Positions 36,225 through 48,356 are shown, counted from the first letter of the stretch. The stretch is DNA of 64,000 nucleotides from Pseudomonadota bacterium (GCA_021780935.1 JAJXXT010000160.1:7525-71524), one strand, 5' to 3'. Notes: generated from the sequence alone by a model not told the origin. Numbers and translations are program-made.

Positions 36225-39200
36225 ATGACTGTCCTTGATGTCACGCTCTCATCAGGCTTCACCAGCGAAGTGAGCGGCGCCGGCAATGGCATGTGGGTCT
36301 ATGCCATCGCCTACGACACTTACGACACCGCCGGCGTGATCACGACGCTGGTGGCCGACGGCTCGGTCCAGGGCGCTGGCAACACCGTTCCGGTGACGCT
36401 GCTCAACGGCGCGGACCCCACCGACACCGCCTTCGTCTCCGGCAAGGTCTATTTCGTGGTGCAGGACTCCGGGGCGACCTCCAGCATCGCCTCGCAGGTC
36501 ACCCTGCAGGCCGAACTCAACATCCACAATGCCGCCACCGATCACTTCGTCTACGACAGCGTCGAGATGAACCTGACCGGGGTGCCGGGGCAGAGTGGGT
36601 TCGACGTCGCCAACCTGACCTCGGTCGCCGGCTTCGCCCTGCCGATGGAGATCAGCGCCGCCGGCGCGTCGGTCGGCTACAACGTCAGCGCCTCGAACCT
36701 GATCTCCCAGTTGCAGACCAACGAGGGCGGCGTCACCACGGATACGAGCTATTTCCTCACCGGCCCGCTCACCGCCGATTTCCCGACCGCGCTGTCGCCG
36801 TCCGCGGTCATCTCCGCGGCAACCCCCAATCCCACGGGCGTGACGTTCCAGTCCTCGAACTGGGCGAGCTACGTCGCGGCGATGGCGGCCCAGGTCCAGT
36901 CGGCGCCGACCGAGATCGTTCTCTCCGGCCTGGTCAACGGCGCCAAGGACGTGAACGGCGTCTTCCACAACGCCGGCTATTTCGCCTACGACGTCACCTA
37001 CAATCCCTCCGCGACGCTGAACGTGAACGGCACGGTGGAAACCGGCGTCTTCATGCTGGTGCCGACCGAGAGCAGCCAGATCCTGGGCGTGATCGCGATC
37101 GATACCGCCGACCTGCAGCAGAGCATCTATTCAACCCTCGGCACCGCGGAAATCTTCGGCTCCACAGCCGACGTGCTGAGCGGCGCCGCGCCCCAGTACA
37201 CGATCGGCACCGGCGCCAACGACCAGTGGGGCGGGGTGCTGCGTTCCTTCCTGGTCGGCTTCACGGCGGGGTATTACGGCGGCGAGGGCAAGCCACTGAA
37301 TCCGCAGCTCACCGCCTCGATCGATTCGATCGATCTCAACAACAGCATCAACTGGGACCCGACCTACGCCTTCGGCGGCATCTACCATGCCGGTACCTCC
37401 AGCGAGACACTGGTCACCCGGCAAAGCGGGTACGGCACGGTCAGTCAGATCTATGACCCGTACGCCCAGGCGTTTTACGCCAACACCAACTCCTATGGCT
37501 CCGGCTATTCCGACGCGCTGATGAACGCCTATGAGGTCGGCGGTCCGTTGCTTCCCGTCCAGACTAACGGCACCGATGTCCCCACCATCGACCTGACAAT
37601 TTTCGGCCAGAGCGAGACACCGACCGGCTACACCGCGCCGGAGCTCTACAACTACATTGCGCCACCGAAGGGGGGGTACGCGATTCCCAGCGCGAGCAGC
37701 CTTGGCAACGACAATATCGGTCTGAACTTCGTCGCGACCGAGCCCGACGGCGCCGGCATGATCCTCGCCGGCACCGAGGCCGTGACCCTCAGCATCATGA
37801 CCTCCGACGTCGGCAACACCCCGACATGGACCACCGTGACGCTCGGCGGAGGCACTGCCAGCCCCTGGCAGCTCTGGGACCTGTCCTATAATACCACCAC
37901 CGGCACCTACGCCGCGACGTCCGGCGGGACGAAGCCGGCCGGCAACATGCTGATCGATCTTCCGGTCGCGCAGTCCGGCACGGCCTGGTACCAGATCGGT
38001 GTCGCCGGCAAGACCTTCAATCTCTACACGGTCATGCAGAACGGATCGTTCGAGAATCCGAACTATGCCGGCGCCAACCAGAAGGGCGCCCTCGCCGTGG
38101 ACGGGCTGGCGGCGATCGCGACGAACCCCAGCACCGTGGACGCTACGCTCAACACGTTCAACGTCAACTTCCTCACCGGTGCCGGCGGCGTCGGCATCGC
38201 GCCGTCGGCGCTGACGGTCGACACGGGCAATTTCTCCGGTGTTGGGACGCCGGACGCACCGGTGGCCGGCTCGCTTCCCGGCACGACACTCGAGGCCTTT
38301 GCCGGGCAGACGAACCAAGTCACCAACACGATCACCATCCCTGATCAGGGGGTCGCCTTCGGCTGGACCGGCACCAACAACAGCACGGGTTCCGGCACCG
38401 CCTCCTGGATCTCGGGCTTCACCAGCAAGGTCGGCGCCGACGACATCGTGGTCGTCACGGCGGCAAGCGCCGGATCAACGCTCACGGCGACGGCGACCGC
38501 CAATCTCGACGGGGAATGGCAGACCGGCATCATGGGTCTGGGCGTCGGCACCTACGACGTGACGATGCAAGGGTTTCTCCCCTCCGCCACCAGCTTCACC
38601 AATGCTGATGCCGTGACGCCGGTGAGCAGCGCGCTCACCCTCGACGTCGTGGCCTGCTTCGCCTCCGGCACGCGCATCCTCACCGCGCGCGGCGAGATCG
38701 CCGTGGAGGAACTCGCGGTGGGTGACCTCGTGTGGTCGCGCGGTGCCGGCCTCACGCCGGTGCGCTGGCTCGGGCGGCGCAATCTCGATTGCCGCCGCCA
38801 CGCCAGGCCGCGCGACGCCGCACCCGTGCGCGTCCTGGCCGGTGCCTTCGCACCCGGCGTGCCGCATCGCGACCTGCTGCTCTCGCCCGACCACGCGGTG
38901 TTCGCCGAGGGCGTGCTGATCCCGGTTCGCTACCTCGTCAACGGCCGCACCATCCGCCGCGAGGCGGTGGGCAGCGTCACCTACCATCATGTCGAGCTGG
39001 CGCGCCACGACGTCATCCTCGCCGAGGGCCTCGCCTGCGAGAGCTATCTCGACACCGGCAACCGCGCGATCTTCGAGAATGCCCCGGGCGAGAAGGCCGA
39101 CGACGCGTTCGCCCTCGGCGTGTGGGAGACGGATTCCTGCGCGAAGCTGGTGCTGAAGGGCCCGGAACTCGCCACCGTCCGGCGCCGGTTGCTGGCTCGC

Positions 39201-39614
39201 GCGGCCGAGCTTGGCCACGCGACGACGCAGGATCCGGCGCTGCGCCTTGTGGTTGACGGCCGTGTGCTGCGCCCGTCCAGCGCGGGGCGGGTCGCGCGGT
39301 TCCGCCTGCCGCCCTCGGCACGCGACGTGCGTCTGGTGTCGCGCAACACGATCCCGGCGCAGACCTCCGCCATCGAGGACCATCGGCTTCTCGGCGTGGC
39401 GGTCGCCCGTATCCGTCTCGACGACAAAACGATCTCGCTCGACGATCCGCGCCTCTTGGCCGGCTGGAACGGGGTCGAACGCGACGCCGCCGGTTCTGCA
39501 TGGCGCTGGACCGAGGGCGATGCGCGCCTCGCACTCGGCGGCGGCCGGCTGCTCGAGGTCGAGATCGCGATGACCGAGGCCTACTGGCACGACGCCACCT
39601 CACCCGCTGCATAA
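36225..39614 (+). CDS. Large Hint-domain protein with possible GH64-like N-terminal region
   Basis: A 1129-residue product; GGAG upstream of the ATG at 36225 fixes the start. No signal peptide is seen. Residues 1 to about 440 are Ser/Thr/Asn/Gly-rich; segments such as SGKVYFVVQDSG and YSDALMNAYEVGG faintly recall GH64 beta-1,3-glucanase or thaumatin-like folds (tentative). A beta-rich region follows to about 800. Cys811 in VACFASGTRIL opens a Hint (hedgehog/intein) module with VEELAVGDLVWSRG and LSPDHAVFAEGVLIPVRYL. The last 180 residues (RLVVDGRVLRPSS, WRWTEGDARLALGGGRL) match the C-terminal extension I recall in acetic acid bacterial Hint proteins. Autocleavage at Cys811 would release the N-terminal part. 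A non-classical export route is inferred. Confidence 0.75.
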   Translation: MTVLDVTLSSGFTSEVSGAGNGMWVYAIAYDTYDTAGVITTLVADGSVQGAGNTVPVTLLNGADPTDTAFVSGKVYFVVQDSGATSSIASQVTLQAELNIHNAATDHFVYDSVEMNLTGVPGQSGFDVANLTSVAGFALPMEISAAGASVGYNVSASNLISQLQTNEGGVTTDTSYFLTGPLTADFPTALSPSAVISAATPNPTGVTFQSSNWASYVAAMAAQVQSAPTEIVLSGLVNGAKDVNGVFHNAGYFAYDVTYNPSATLNVNGTVETGVFMLVPTESSQILGVIAIDTADLQQSIYSTLGTAEIFGSTADVLSGAAPQYTIGTGANDQWGGVLRSFLVGFTAGYYGGEGKPLNPQLTASIDSIDLNNSINWDPTYAFGGIYHAGTSSETLVTRQSGYGTVSQIYDPYAQAFYANTNSYGSGYSDALMNAYEVGGPLLPVQTNGTDVPTIDLTIFGQSETPTGYTAPELYNYIAPPKGGYAIPSASSLGNDNIGLNFVATEPDGAGMILAGTEAVTLSIMTSDVGNTPTWTTVTLGGGTASPWQLWDLSYNTTTGTYAATSGGTKPAGNMLIDLPVAQSGTAWYQIGVAGKTFNLYTVMQNGSFENPNYAGANQKGALAVDGLAAIATNPSTVDATLNTFNVNFLTGAGGVGIAPSALTVDTGNFSGVGTPDAPVAGSLPGTTLEAFAGQTNQVTNTITIPDQGVAFGWTGTNNSTGSGTASWISGFTSKVGADDIVVVTAASAGSTLTATATANLDGEWQTGIMGLGVGTYDVTMQGFLPSATSFTNADAVTPVSSALTLDVVACFASGTRILTARGEIAVEELAVGDLVWSRGAGLTPVRWLGRRNLDCRRHARPRDAAPVRVLAGAFAPGVPHRDLLLSPDHAVFAEGVLIPVRYLVNGRTIRREAVGSVTYHHVELARHDVILAEGLACESYLDTGNRAIFENAPGEKADDAFALGVWETDSCAKLVLKGPELATVRRRLLARAAELGHATTQDPALRLVVDGRVLRPSSAGRVARFRLPPSARDVRLVSRNTIPAQTSAIEDHRLLGVAVARIRLDDKTISLDDPRLLAGWNGVERDAAGSAWRWTEGDARLALGGGRLLEVEIAMTEAYWHDATSPAA

Positions 39615-39655
39615 CCCGCTGGTGCTTGGCCGGCCGTCCCGATCAACCTCGCCGG

Positions 39656-40708
39656 TCAGCCGCCGAGAAAATCCCGCAGCAGCGGCACCAGCGGCCGGTC
39701 GGCCTGTGGCATCGGGTAGTCACCGAGCCGCGCCGGCGCTACCCAGGTCAGTTGCTGCCCCTCTTTCGGACGCGGCGTGCCACGCCAGCGACGGCAGAGA
39801 TAGAGCGGCATCAGCAGATGAAAATTCTCGTATTCGTGCGAGGCGAACGCAAAGGGTGCCAAGCAGTTGGTCGAGACGTCGATACCCAGCTCCTCCGCCA
39901 GCTCGCGGATCAACGCCGTCTCCGGCGTCTCGCCGGGGTCGAGCTTGCCGCCGGGAAACTCCCACAGCCCGGCCATGCGCTTGCCCTCGGGCCGCCGCGC
40001 CAGCAGCACGCGCATGTCGATGTCGATCAGCGCACAGGCGGCGACCAGCAATAACGGCTTGCCGCCTCGCTGGCTGCCCGCTTCGCCGCCCATCGGCGCA
40101 CCGGCCGGGCTGCCGATCGGGCTGGCGGCATCGGCAGCCGGCTCCGGCGCCGGCGTATCGCCGAACAGGTCGCGCCGTTCGGCGGCGAACATCAGCACCC
40201 GGTGCTCGGTGCCGCGCGCCATGAAAAGCTGCGTCGACTCACCGATCGAGTGAAAGCCGATATGGCCGAGCACCGCGATCGAGGCCTGGTTGTCGGTGGC
40301 CACCGTCGCCTCGATCCGGTCGAGGTCGAGATTGGCCATGCCCCAGCGCGCGAGTCGGCCAGCGGCCTCGCGCGCATAGCCCTGCCGGTGGAACTTGCTG
40401 CCGATCCAGTAGCCGAGCCGGCCGAGCCGATCCGCGCGGTCGAGCCGCAGGCCAACGCCGCCTATCAGGGGGGCGTCGTCGCCGGCGCCGACAATGGCGA
40501 GATGATAGGCGCTGCCGGCCTCGATCTCGGCGCGGGTTGAGGCGATCCAGCCCTCCGCCTTCGCGAGATCATAGGGAAAGGGAACGGCGGCCAGCGTGCG
40601 CGCGATCGCGTATTCCATCAGCCGGTGCAGCATCGGCGCGTCGGTCTCGCGCCAGGGGCGCAGCCGCAGGCGCGGCGTCGCCAGCGGCGCAAACCCCAGA
40701 TCGTCCAT
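39656..40708 (-). CDS. Fused GNAT acetyltransferase and MutT Nudix hydrolase
   Basis: A 350-residue fusion. Residues 1 to about 175 are a RimJ-type GNAT domain (LATPRLRLRPWRETDAP, then HRQGYAREAAGRLA for acetyl-CoA and GHIGFHSIG). An Ala/Gly/Pro-rich linker of about 40 residues follows. The C-terminal part is MutT: GGKLDPGETPETALIRELAEELGI is a perfect Nudix box, preceded by LLARRPEGKRMAGLWEFP. MutT cleans 8-oxo-dGTP from the nucleotide pool. In relatives the two are commonly separate neighbours beside argJ. The ATG at 40708 is preferred to a GTG at 40726. Confidence 0.88.
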   Translation of the reverse strand: MDDLGFAPLATPRLRLRPWRETDAPMLHRLMEYAIARTLAAVPFPYDLAKAEGWIASTRAEIEAGSAYHLAIVGAGDDAPLIGGVGLRLDRADRLGRLGYWIGSKFHRQGYAREAAGRLARWGMANLDLDRIEATVATDNQASIAVLGHIGFHSIGESTQLFMARGTEHRVLMFAAERRDLFGDTPAPEPAADAASPIGSPAGAPMGGEAGSQRGGKPLLLVAACALIDIDMRVLLARRPEGKRMAGLWEFPGGKLDPGETPETALIRELAEELGIDVSTNCLAPFAFASHEYENFHLLMPLYLCRRWRGTPRPKEGQQLTWVAPARLGDYPMPQADRPLVPLLRDFLGG

Positions 40709-40801
40709 GCTCGCGGACAGGCCCACGCCTAGCCAGTGCCGCAGCCTCGGTTGCGCCGCAAGAGGGTGCGGACGCCTGCCGCCCGAATGTCGTCAGCGTC
40801 G

Positions 40802-40849
40802 CCCAGCTTCAGCTTGGCCCAGCTTGAGCTTGGCCGGCCTTCAGCTTCG
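40802..40849. repeat. 16-base tandem repeat, three copies, at the argJ stop
   Basis: CCCAGCTTCAGCTTGG (40802-40817), CCCAGCTTGAGCTTGG (40818-40833, 15/16 identical) and a more diverged copy at 40834-40849 (12/16) lie head to tail. The diverged copy contains the argJ stop codon, so the array starts in the last codons of argJ and runs downstream of it. Confidence 0.75.
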
Positions 40850-42070
40850 ATAACTGCCGTTGATGTCGATGTAGCCGTGGGTCAGGTCGCAGGTCCACAC
40901 CGTCGCGCGCCCGCGTCCCAGCCCGAGATCGACCTCGATCGCGATCTCGCGCCCGCGCATATGCGCCACCACCGGCGTCTCGTCATAGCCGGCGACCACC
41001 CCACCATCCCGCGCCATCCAGACACCGCCGATGGCCACCGAAAGCCGGTCGCGGTCCGCCGGCTCCCCGGCCTTGCCCACCGCCATGACGATGCGGCCCC
41101 AATTCGCGTCCTCGCCGGCGATTGCGGTCTTGACCAGCGGCGAGTTGGCAATGGCCATCGCCACGCGCTTCGCCGAGCCCGCCGAGACCGCGCCGGCGAC
41201 ATCGATGCGGATCAGTTTCTGCGCACCCTCGCCGTCGCGCACCACCGCGAGCGCCAGGTCGTGCAGCACCTCGCCGAGGGCGCGCGCAAAATCGCGCAGC
41301 ATCGCTCCGCCCTCGGCCGGTACGCGCGCGTGCTTTGCCTGGCCCGTCGCGAACAGCAGCACCGTGTCGGAGGTCGAGGTATCGCTGTCCACCGTCGTTG
41401 CGTTGAACGTCGTGCGTACCCCGCGCGCCAGCAGGTTTTGCAGTACGGCAGAGGGGATTTTCGCGTCGGTGGTGATGAAGCACAGCATCGTCGCCATATC
41501 CGGCGCGATCATGCCGCTGCCCTTGGCGATGCCGTTGATGGTCACCGTCGCATCGCCGATGCGGGCACTGCGGGTCGCGGCCTTGGGGAAGGTGTCGGTG
41601 GTCATGATCGCCCGCGCCGCCGCCGCCCAGCCATCCGCCGCGACCGCTTTGTGCAGGCGTGGCAGCGACGCGGTGAGGCGCTCCACCGGAAGCTGCTCCC
41701 CGATCACCCCGGTGGAGGCGACGAAGACCTCGCGCGGCTTGCAGCCGGCGAGCCTGGCCGCCGCCTCCGCCGTGGCGCGCGCCACCGCCGCCCCGGCCTT
41801 GCCGGTGAACACATTGGCGTTGCCGGCGTTGACCACCACGGCCCGCGCCTTGCCGCCGGCCAGCGCCGCGCGGCACCAGTCCACCGGCGCGCCCGGGCAT
41901 TTGTTGCGGGTGAAAACGCCGGCCGCGGTGCTGCCGGGTGCCAGCTCCATCAGCAGCACGTCGTCGCGCCCCTGGTAGCGGATGCCGGCGGCACCGGCCG
42001 CAAGGCGCACGCCGGCCAGCGGGGCGAGCGCGGGGAGGGGGATAGCGAGCGGCGAGACGGGTTGCGGCAT
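40841..42070 (-). CDS. argJ: Bifunctional ornithine acetyltransferase / N-acetylglutamate synthase
   Basis: A 409-residue ArgJ. The precursor cleaves itself before the Thr of MATMLCFITTDAKIP, seen at the expected centre of the protein; KGSGMIAPDM precedes it and VDSDTSTSDTVLLFATG follows. It transfers acetyl from N-acetylornithine to glutamate, recycling the acetyl group in arginine synthesis. The order secA, ppiC, argJ, GNAT/mutT is a conserved alphaproteobacterial arrangement. Confidence 0.95.
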   Translation of the reverse strand: MPQPVSPLAIPLPALAPLAGVRLAAGAAGIRYQGRDDVLLMELAPGSTAAGVFTRNKCPGAPVDWCRAALAGGKARAVVVNAGNANVFTGKAGAAVARATAEAAARLAGCKPREVFVASTGVIGEQLPVERLTASLPRLHKAVAADGWAAAARAIMTTDTFPKAATRSARIGDATVTINGIAKGSGMIAPDMATMLCFITTDAKIPSAVLQNLLARGVRTTFNATTVDSDTSTSDTVLLFATGQAKHARVPAEGGAMLRDFARALGEVLHDLALAVVRDGEGAQKLIRIDVAGAVSAGSAKRVAMAIANSPLVKTAIAGEDANWGRIVMAVGKAGEPADRDRLSVAIGGVWMARDGGVVAGYDETPVVAHMRGREIAIEVDLGLGRGRATVWTCDLTHGYIDINGSYRS

Positions 42071-42185
42071 GGCGTTTTCTTGTTGTCTGGACGTTACGTT
42101 TTCGGGCGGGTTATCGGTCCGGCCCCTTGCTCGGTCGTTCGGGCCCCATCGTTTCGGGCACCGGCGGCATGCGCCCCCGGCCGCT

Positions 42186-43103
42186 TCAGGGTTTGGCGGG
42201 CGGGGGGCGCGCGGTGTCGGTCGCGCGGGGTACGGACCCGTCGGGGTTGAACACCTGCACCTTGAGACCCTTGCGCGCCAGCGTCACCTCCCGCTGCACC
42301 GCCTGGGTGATCATCTGCTGGCGGATCGTGTTCGCCACCTGCTTGAAGCTCGGCGCCGGTGCCTGGCGGCGCGCGACCACCTCGATCACGTGCCAGCCGA
42401 ACTGGGTGTGTACCGGCTGCTCGGTCCACTGGCCGGGTTTCAGGGCGAAGGCGGCATCCGCGAACGGCGCCACCATCTTGTCCTTGGTGAAGAAGCCAAG
42501 ATCCCCGCCCTGCGCCGCGGTGCTATCGATGCTGTATTTCTTTGCCAGGGTCGCGAAGTCGGCCCCCTTGTTGAGCAGTGCGATGATCGCCTGGGCCTGG
42601 GCCTTGGACTTCACGAGAATGTGGCGGGCGTCCACCTCCTCCGGCCCCGGCTTGCCAGTGTAGTCCTTCTGATAAACCGCGAGGACCTTGGCCTGTGTCA
42701 CCTGGGGCGCGATGACCTTGGTCAGCAGCGCGTTCTGCAGGGCTGCTTCGGCCGCGACCTTCATGGCGCTGGCGACGGCGGGGTCCTTGTTCAGGCCCTG
42801 CTTGCGGGCGAGCTGGGACAGGGCGGCGCGGTTCACCGCCTGCGTCAACAGCAACGGGTAGAGGGTGGATTGCGGCAGACGCTGCAATGTGGGCGGCAGC
42901 GCGTGGGCAAGGGCCGCGAGGTCGGTCGCATGGATCGCCTCGGTGCCGACGCGCGCGACGACGGGGTTGGCGACGACGGGGTTGGCGGCGGGCGCTGCCG
43001 GTGCCGTGCCCTGCGCGAACGCGGCGCCGGGCGCTACCAGAGCGACCAGCGGGGCCGTCACGACGGCGGCAAGGAACGCGGCAGGGAACAGGGCAGGGCG
43101 CAT
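42186..43103 (-). CDS. Periplasmic parvulin-type peptidyl-prolyl isomerase
   Basis: A 305-residue protein starting MRPALFPAAFLAAVV with a signal peptide ending near AAFAQ; AAGAGG-type spacing (AAGAGG, five bases) supports this ATG over an upstream one. SurA/PrsA-like N-terminal helices precede a rotamase domain: VDARHILVKSKAQA, GADFATLAKKYSIDSTAAQGGDLGFF and PVHTQFGWHVIEV. It assists folding of exported proteins and is divergent from secA, a natural partnership. Confidence 0.9.
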   Translation of the reverse strand: MRPALFPAAFLAAVVTAPLVALVAPGAAFAQGTAPAAPAANPVVANPVVARVGTEAIHATDLAALAHALPPTLQRLPQSTLYPLLLTQAVNRAALSQLARKQGLNKDPAVASAMKVAAEAALQNALLTKVIAPQVTQAKVLAVYQKDYTGKPGPEEVDARHILVKSKAQAQAIIALLNKGADFATLAKKYSIDSTAAQGGDLGFFTKDKMVAPFADAAFALKPGQWTEQPVHTQFGWHVIEVVARRQAPAPSFKQVANTIRQQMITQAVQREVTLARKGLKVQVFNPDGSVPRATDTARPPPAKP

Positions 43104-43197
43104 CGCGGCCTCTTGGGGTGATGCGCGGGTTGTAGGGCCCAGCCCCCAACCGCGCCAGCCCACGCCGCCCCCAAAAACCCATCAGGCACGCCCCGGT

Positions 43198-43245
43198 CGT
43201 CCCACCGCTCACCCCACCGGTCGTCCCACCGCTGACCCCACCGGT
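43198..43245. repeat. 24-base tandem repeat, two copies, between ppiC and secA
   Basis: The unit at 43198-43221 is repeated at 43222-43245 with a single difference (C to G at its 13th base), and the last seven bases of the unit also occur just upstream (43191-43197). It lies in the 261-base divergent gap between the ppiC and secA starts, which holds no gene. Function unknown. Confidence 0.75.
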
Positions 43246-43364
43246 CACCCCACGCGGCAGCCCGCCGCACACCCCCCGCCGCCCGGCCCGGCATGGACCG
43301 GAGTTCACGTTGACCCTGGGGGGGTGTGAGCCTATCTCTCCGAGGCATTTTTTCCCGGAACCGC

Positions 43365-46091
<2,727 letters not shown>

Positions 46092-46105
46092 ACGGGAGTC
46101 ACTTG

Positions 46106-46822
46106 ATGCGCGTCTGCATCCTCGAGAACGACGTTCTGCCACCGGGCTGGGCGCCCGCCGGCGTGCGCGTCGCCGACTACTTCATCCGCATGCTGCGCGC
46201 CGCGGACCCCGCCATCGTCTGCGACGTCTTCCACACGCCCGCGGGCGAGTATCCCGACGATTTCGCCCGCTACGACGCGGTGATGCTGACCGGCAGCCAT
46301 GCCGATGCGTTCGCCGACGACCCCTGGGTGGTCGAGCTGCGCCGGCGCGTCACGGCGCTGATTGCGCGGCGGACGAAGCTCATCGGCATCTGCTTCGGCC
46401 ACCAGGTGCTCGGCCTTTGCCTCGGCGCACCGGTCGGCCGTGCCGAATGCGGCTTCACCATCGGGCGCGTCGCGTATCGCTGGCACGATGCGAGCGCAAC
46501 GCCGTCGGCCGCCGCCGGCTACGCGCTGCTCGCCTCGCACCAGGACCAGGTGAAGGCGCTGCCGGAGGGCGCGACGCTGCTCGCCAGCAGCGATGCCTGC
46601 CCGATCGCCGGATTCACCTATGGCGGGCACGTGCTGAGCCTGCAGCCGCACCCGGAGCTTGATGAGGCGATCGTCACCCGCATCGTCGAGAGCCGCCGCG
46701 ACCGCCTGGGCGAGGCAGCCGACGCAGCGCTGGCCAGCATGGCCGCCCCGCACGAGGGTGCGGCCATTGGCGCGCTGATCGCGTCCTTCATCCGCGGCGA
46801 CGCGGCGCGCCAGGCTGCCTAG
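46106..46822 (+). CDS. Class I glutamine amidotransferase-like protein
   Basis: A 238-residue protein with GGGAG before its ATG and 14 bases after the secA stop. The GATase nucleophile Cys is in GICFGHQVLG and the His-Glu pair in LQPHPELD, so the triad is complete. Stand-alone GATase1 proteins of this type (GMP-synthase-like, yeast DUG3/YLR126C-like) act on gamma-glutamyl compounds or polyamine conjugates; the true substrate is unknown. It is the last core gene before the low-GC segment. Confidence 0.87.
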   Translation: MRVCILENDVLPPGWAPAGVRVADYFIRMLRAADPAIVCDVFHTPAGEYPDDFARYDAVMLTGSHADAFADDPWVVELRRRVTALIARRTKLIGICFGHQVLGLCLGAPVGRAECGFTIGRVAYRWHDASATPSAAAGYALLASHQDQVKALPEGATLLASSDACPIAGFTYGGHVLSLQPHPELDEAIVTRIVESRRDRLGEAADAALASMAAPHEGAAIGALIASFIRGDAARQAA

Positions 46823-47068
46823 AGTCCGGACCTATCAAATGGCTGGCGCAGTGCCGCGTTTTGTCATTCGTAGGCCAACGCCGCGCCAGGGACGCCATAC
46901 GGATGTCGGGGCAACAGCACACAACGGTGCGGCCGCCGCGATGGGGAAGTGCGCCACCGCGTGCGATGCATGATGCGCGGAAGCAGCCTGTGTCAGCGAC
47001 GTGGCCTGCTGCCGGTTTGGTGGAGACACAGTCTAGCCTGCGGTGGCGTACCAATCGGTCGTGCCGGC

Positions 47069-47866
47069 GTGACAGCCCGGTTGATCGCGCCGCTCGTTCT
47101 GTTGTTGCTCTGTGCCCAGCCGGCCTGGGCCCAACATTTTCACTTCGACCCTGCCAGCTGCAAGCACGACACAGGGCACATGTACATAGCCTTTGGCCGG
47201 ACGGTGCTTACAGTACCAACGCCCAAACAAGCTGATGCGGTTGTCGATCCAATACACCCAGGTGAGGCGCATCTGACAGCACCTGACCCCACCGATCCTA
47301 CAGGATGTTCCGGCAATCCTCTACAATCAGATAGTTATGCATCGTTCGATTCGATAACCCTGCTGGGGGCGGCGCCTGAGAATACGGAGCTCGGCGTCCC
47401 AGACCTTCTGTTGATTGTCAATTTGAATAGAGGTGTCTCGTTAAGTGCTCAGGATGGAGCGTGGGCTCCACAGAGAGATAATCATGATATTGCAGAAGAG
47501 TTATGCCGTACAGCCACCGTAAGAGAACAACTACCAAATGGTCTTATGGCATGCCGGGTCAAGCCGACAGAGCCGGCAAATGCACCAAGGGTGGATTGGG
47601 GAGCCAGCTACATAGCGAAGAAAAATGTTTACTCCGCACCACTTGGAAGGACTTTCGTGGTCATTTGCTCCCCAGGTCTATACAGTGACGGAATTGGATA
47701 TTGCAATGTAACCTACCAAATTAGCCATGATATCGGACTCACGTACAGATTTCAACCACATCTGACGACCCATCCAATTCCCATCAGCCAAATTATCGCA
47801 TTCGACAAATCGCTGCGTGTCGCGATCGAAAACGCGATCGTAAAGAACTACCCGTGGCCCCGCTGA
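47069..47866 (+). CDS. Secreted Cys-rich protein of unknown function, low GC
   Basis: A 265-residue product from a GTG start, VTARLIAPLVLLLLC, with a signal peptide ending AWA before QHFHFDP. Six cysteines remain in the mature part (SCKHD, GCSGN, LCRTA, ACRVK, ICSPG, YCNVT), enough for three disulfides. I recognise no family. Base composition is unlike the rest: a 60-base row at 47461 has 29 G+C, against clearly GC-rich rows elsewhere, and codons end in A/T far more often. It lies next to a transposase fragment, so recent transfer is likely. Start choice is uncertain; ATGs at 46970 and 46973 are upstream options. Confidence 0.65.
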   Translation: MTARLIAPLVLLLLCAQPAWAQHFHFDPASCKHDTGHMYIAFGRTVLTVPTPKQADAVVDPIHPGEAHLTAPDPTDPTGCSGNPLQSDSYASFDSITLLGAAPENTELGVPDLLLIVNLNRGVSLSAQDGAWAPQRDNHDIAEELCRTATVREQLPNGLMACRVKPTEPANAPRVDWGASYIAKKNVYSAPLGRTFVVICSPGLYSDGIGYCNVTYQISHDIGLTYRFQPHLTTHPIPISQIIAFDKSLRVAIENAIVKNYPWPR

Positions 47867-47938
47867 CACGTGAGGTGAAGCGGTCGGGCCGGTGCTGATG
47901 AATGTTGTTGGACGTTTTCGGGGTGTCTTGCCTGCTGT

Positions 47939-48355
47939 CTATTCGGTCAGCACCCGGCTCGGCGTCACGGGCATCGGCTCGGTCTTGGCCTGCGGCGGCG
48001 GCGCGGGCACACGCGGGCGGCGCAGCCCGGTGCCGACGCGCTGCGGGCGGATCGCGGTGGCGTCGATGCCGCGCACGTCCTCGGCCGAGGCCCTGGCGAT
48101 GGCGGCGAACAGAATCGGCCACAGGCCACGGCCGCACCAGCGGTTCCACCGGTTATAGACCGTGGTCGGCGGGCCATAGACCGAGGGGCAATCCTGCCAG
48201 CGCGTGTTGCTGCGCAGCATATAAAGAATGCCGCTGATGATACGTCGGTCGTCGTCCCGGCTCGCGCTGAGCCGATGGCGCGGCAGCAGCGGCAAAATCG
48301 CCTGCCAGCCTGCCTCGCTCAACCAGTAGGGCTCTGTCCCGGTAGATCCTGCCAT
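47939..48355 (-). pseudogene. IS5-family transposase, N-terminal fragment
   Basis: A 138-residue reading frame starting MAGSTGTEPYWLSEAGWQ, preceded by a perfect AGGAGG. LPLLPRHR, RRIISGILYMLRSNTRWQDCP, TTVYNRWNRWC and GIDATAIRPQR match the OrfA part of IS5/IS427-type transposases, up to the first Asp of the DDE triad (Asp in GIDAT). The rest of the catalytic domain (OrfB) is missing: downstream lies the low-GC gene within 73 bases. It is a remnant, unable to transpose alone. Terminal inverted repeats were not found. Confidence 0.75.
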
Positions 48356-48356
48356 G

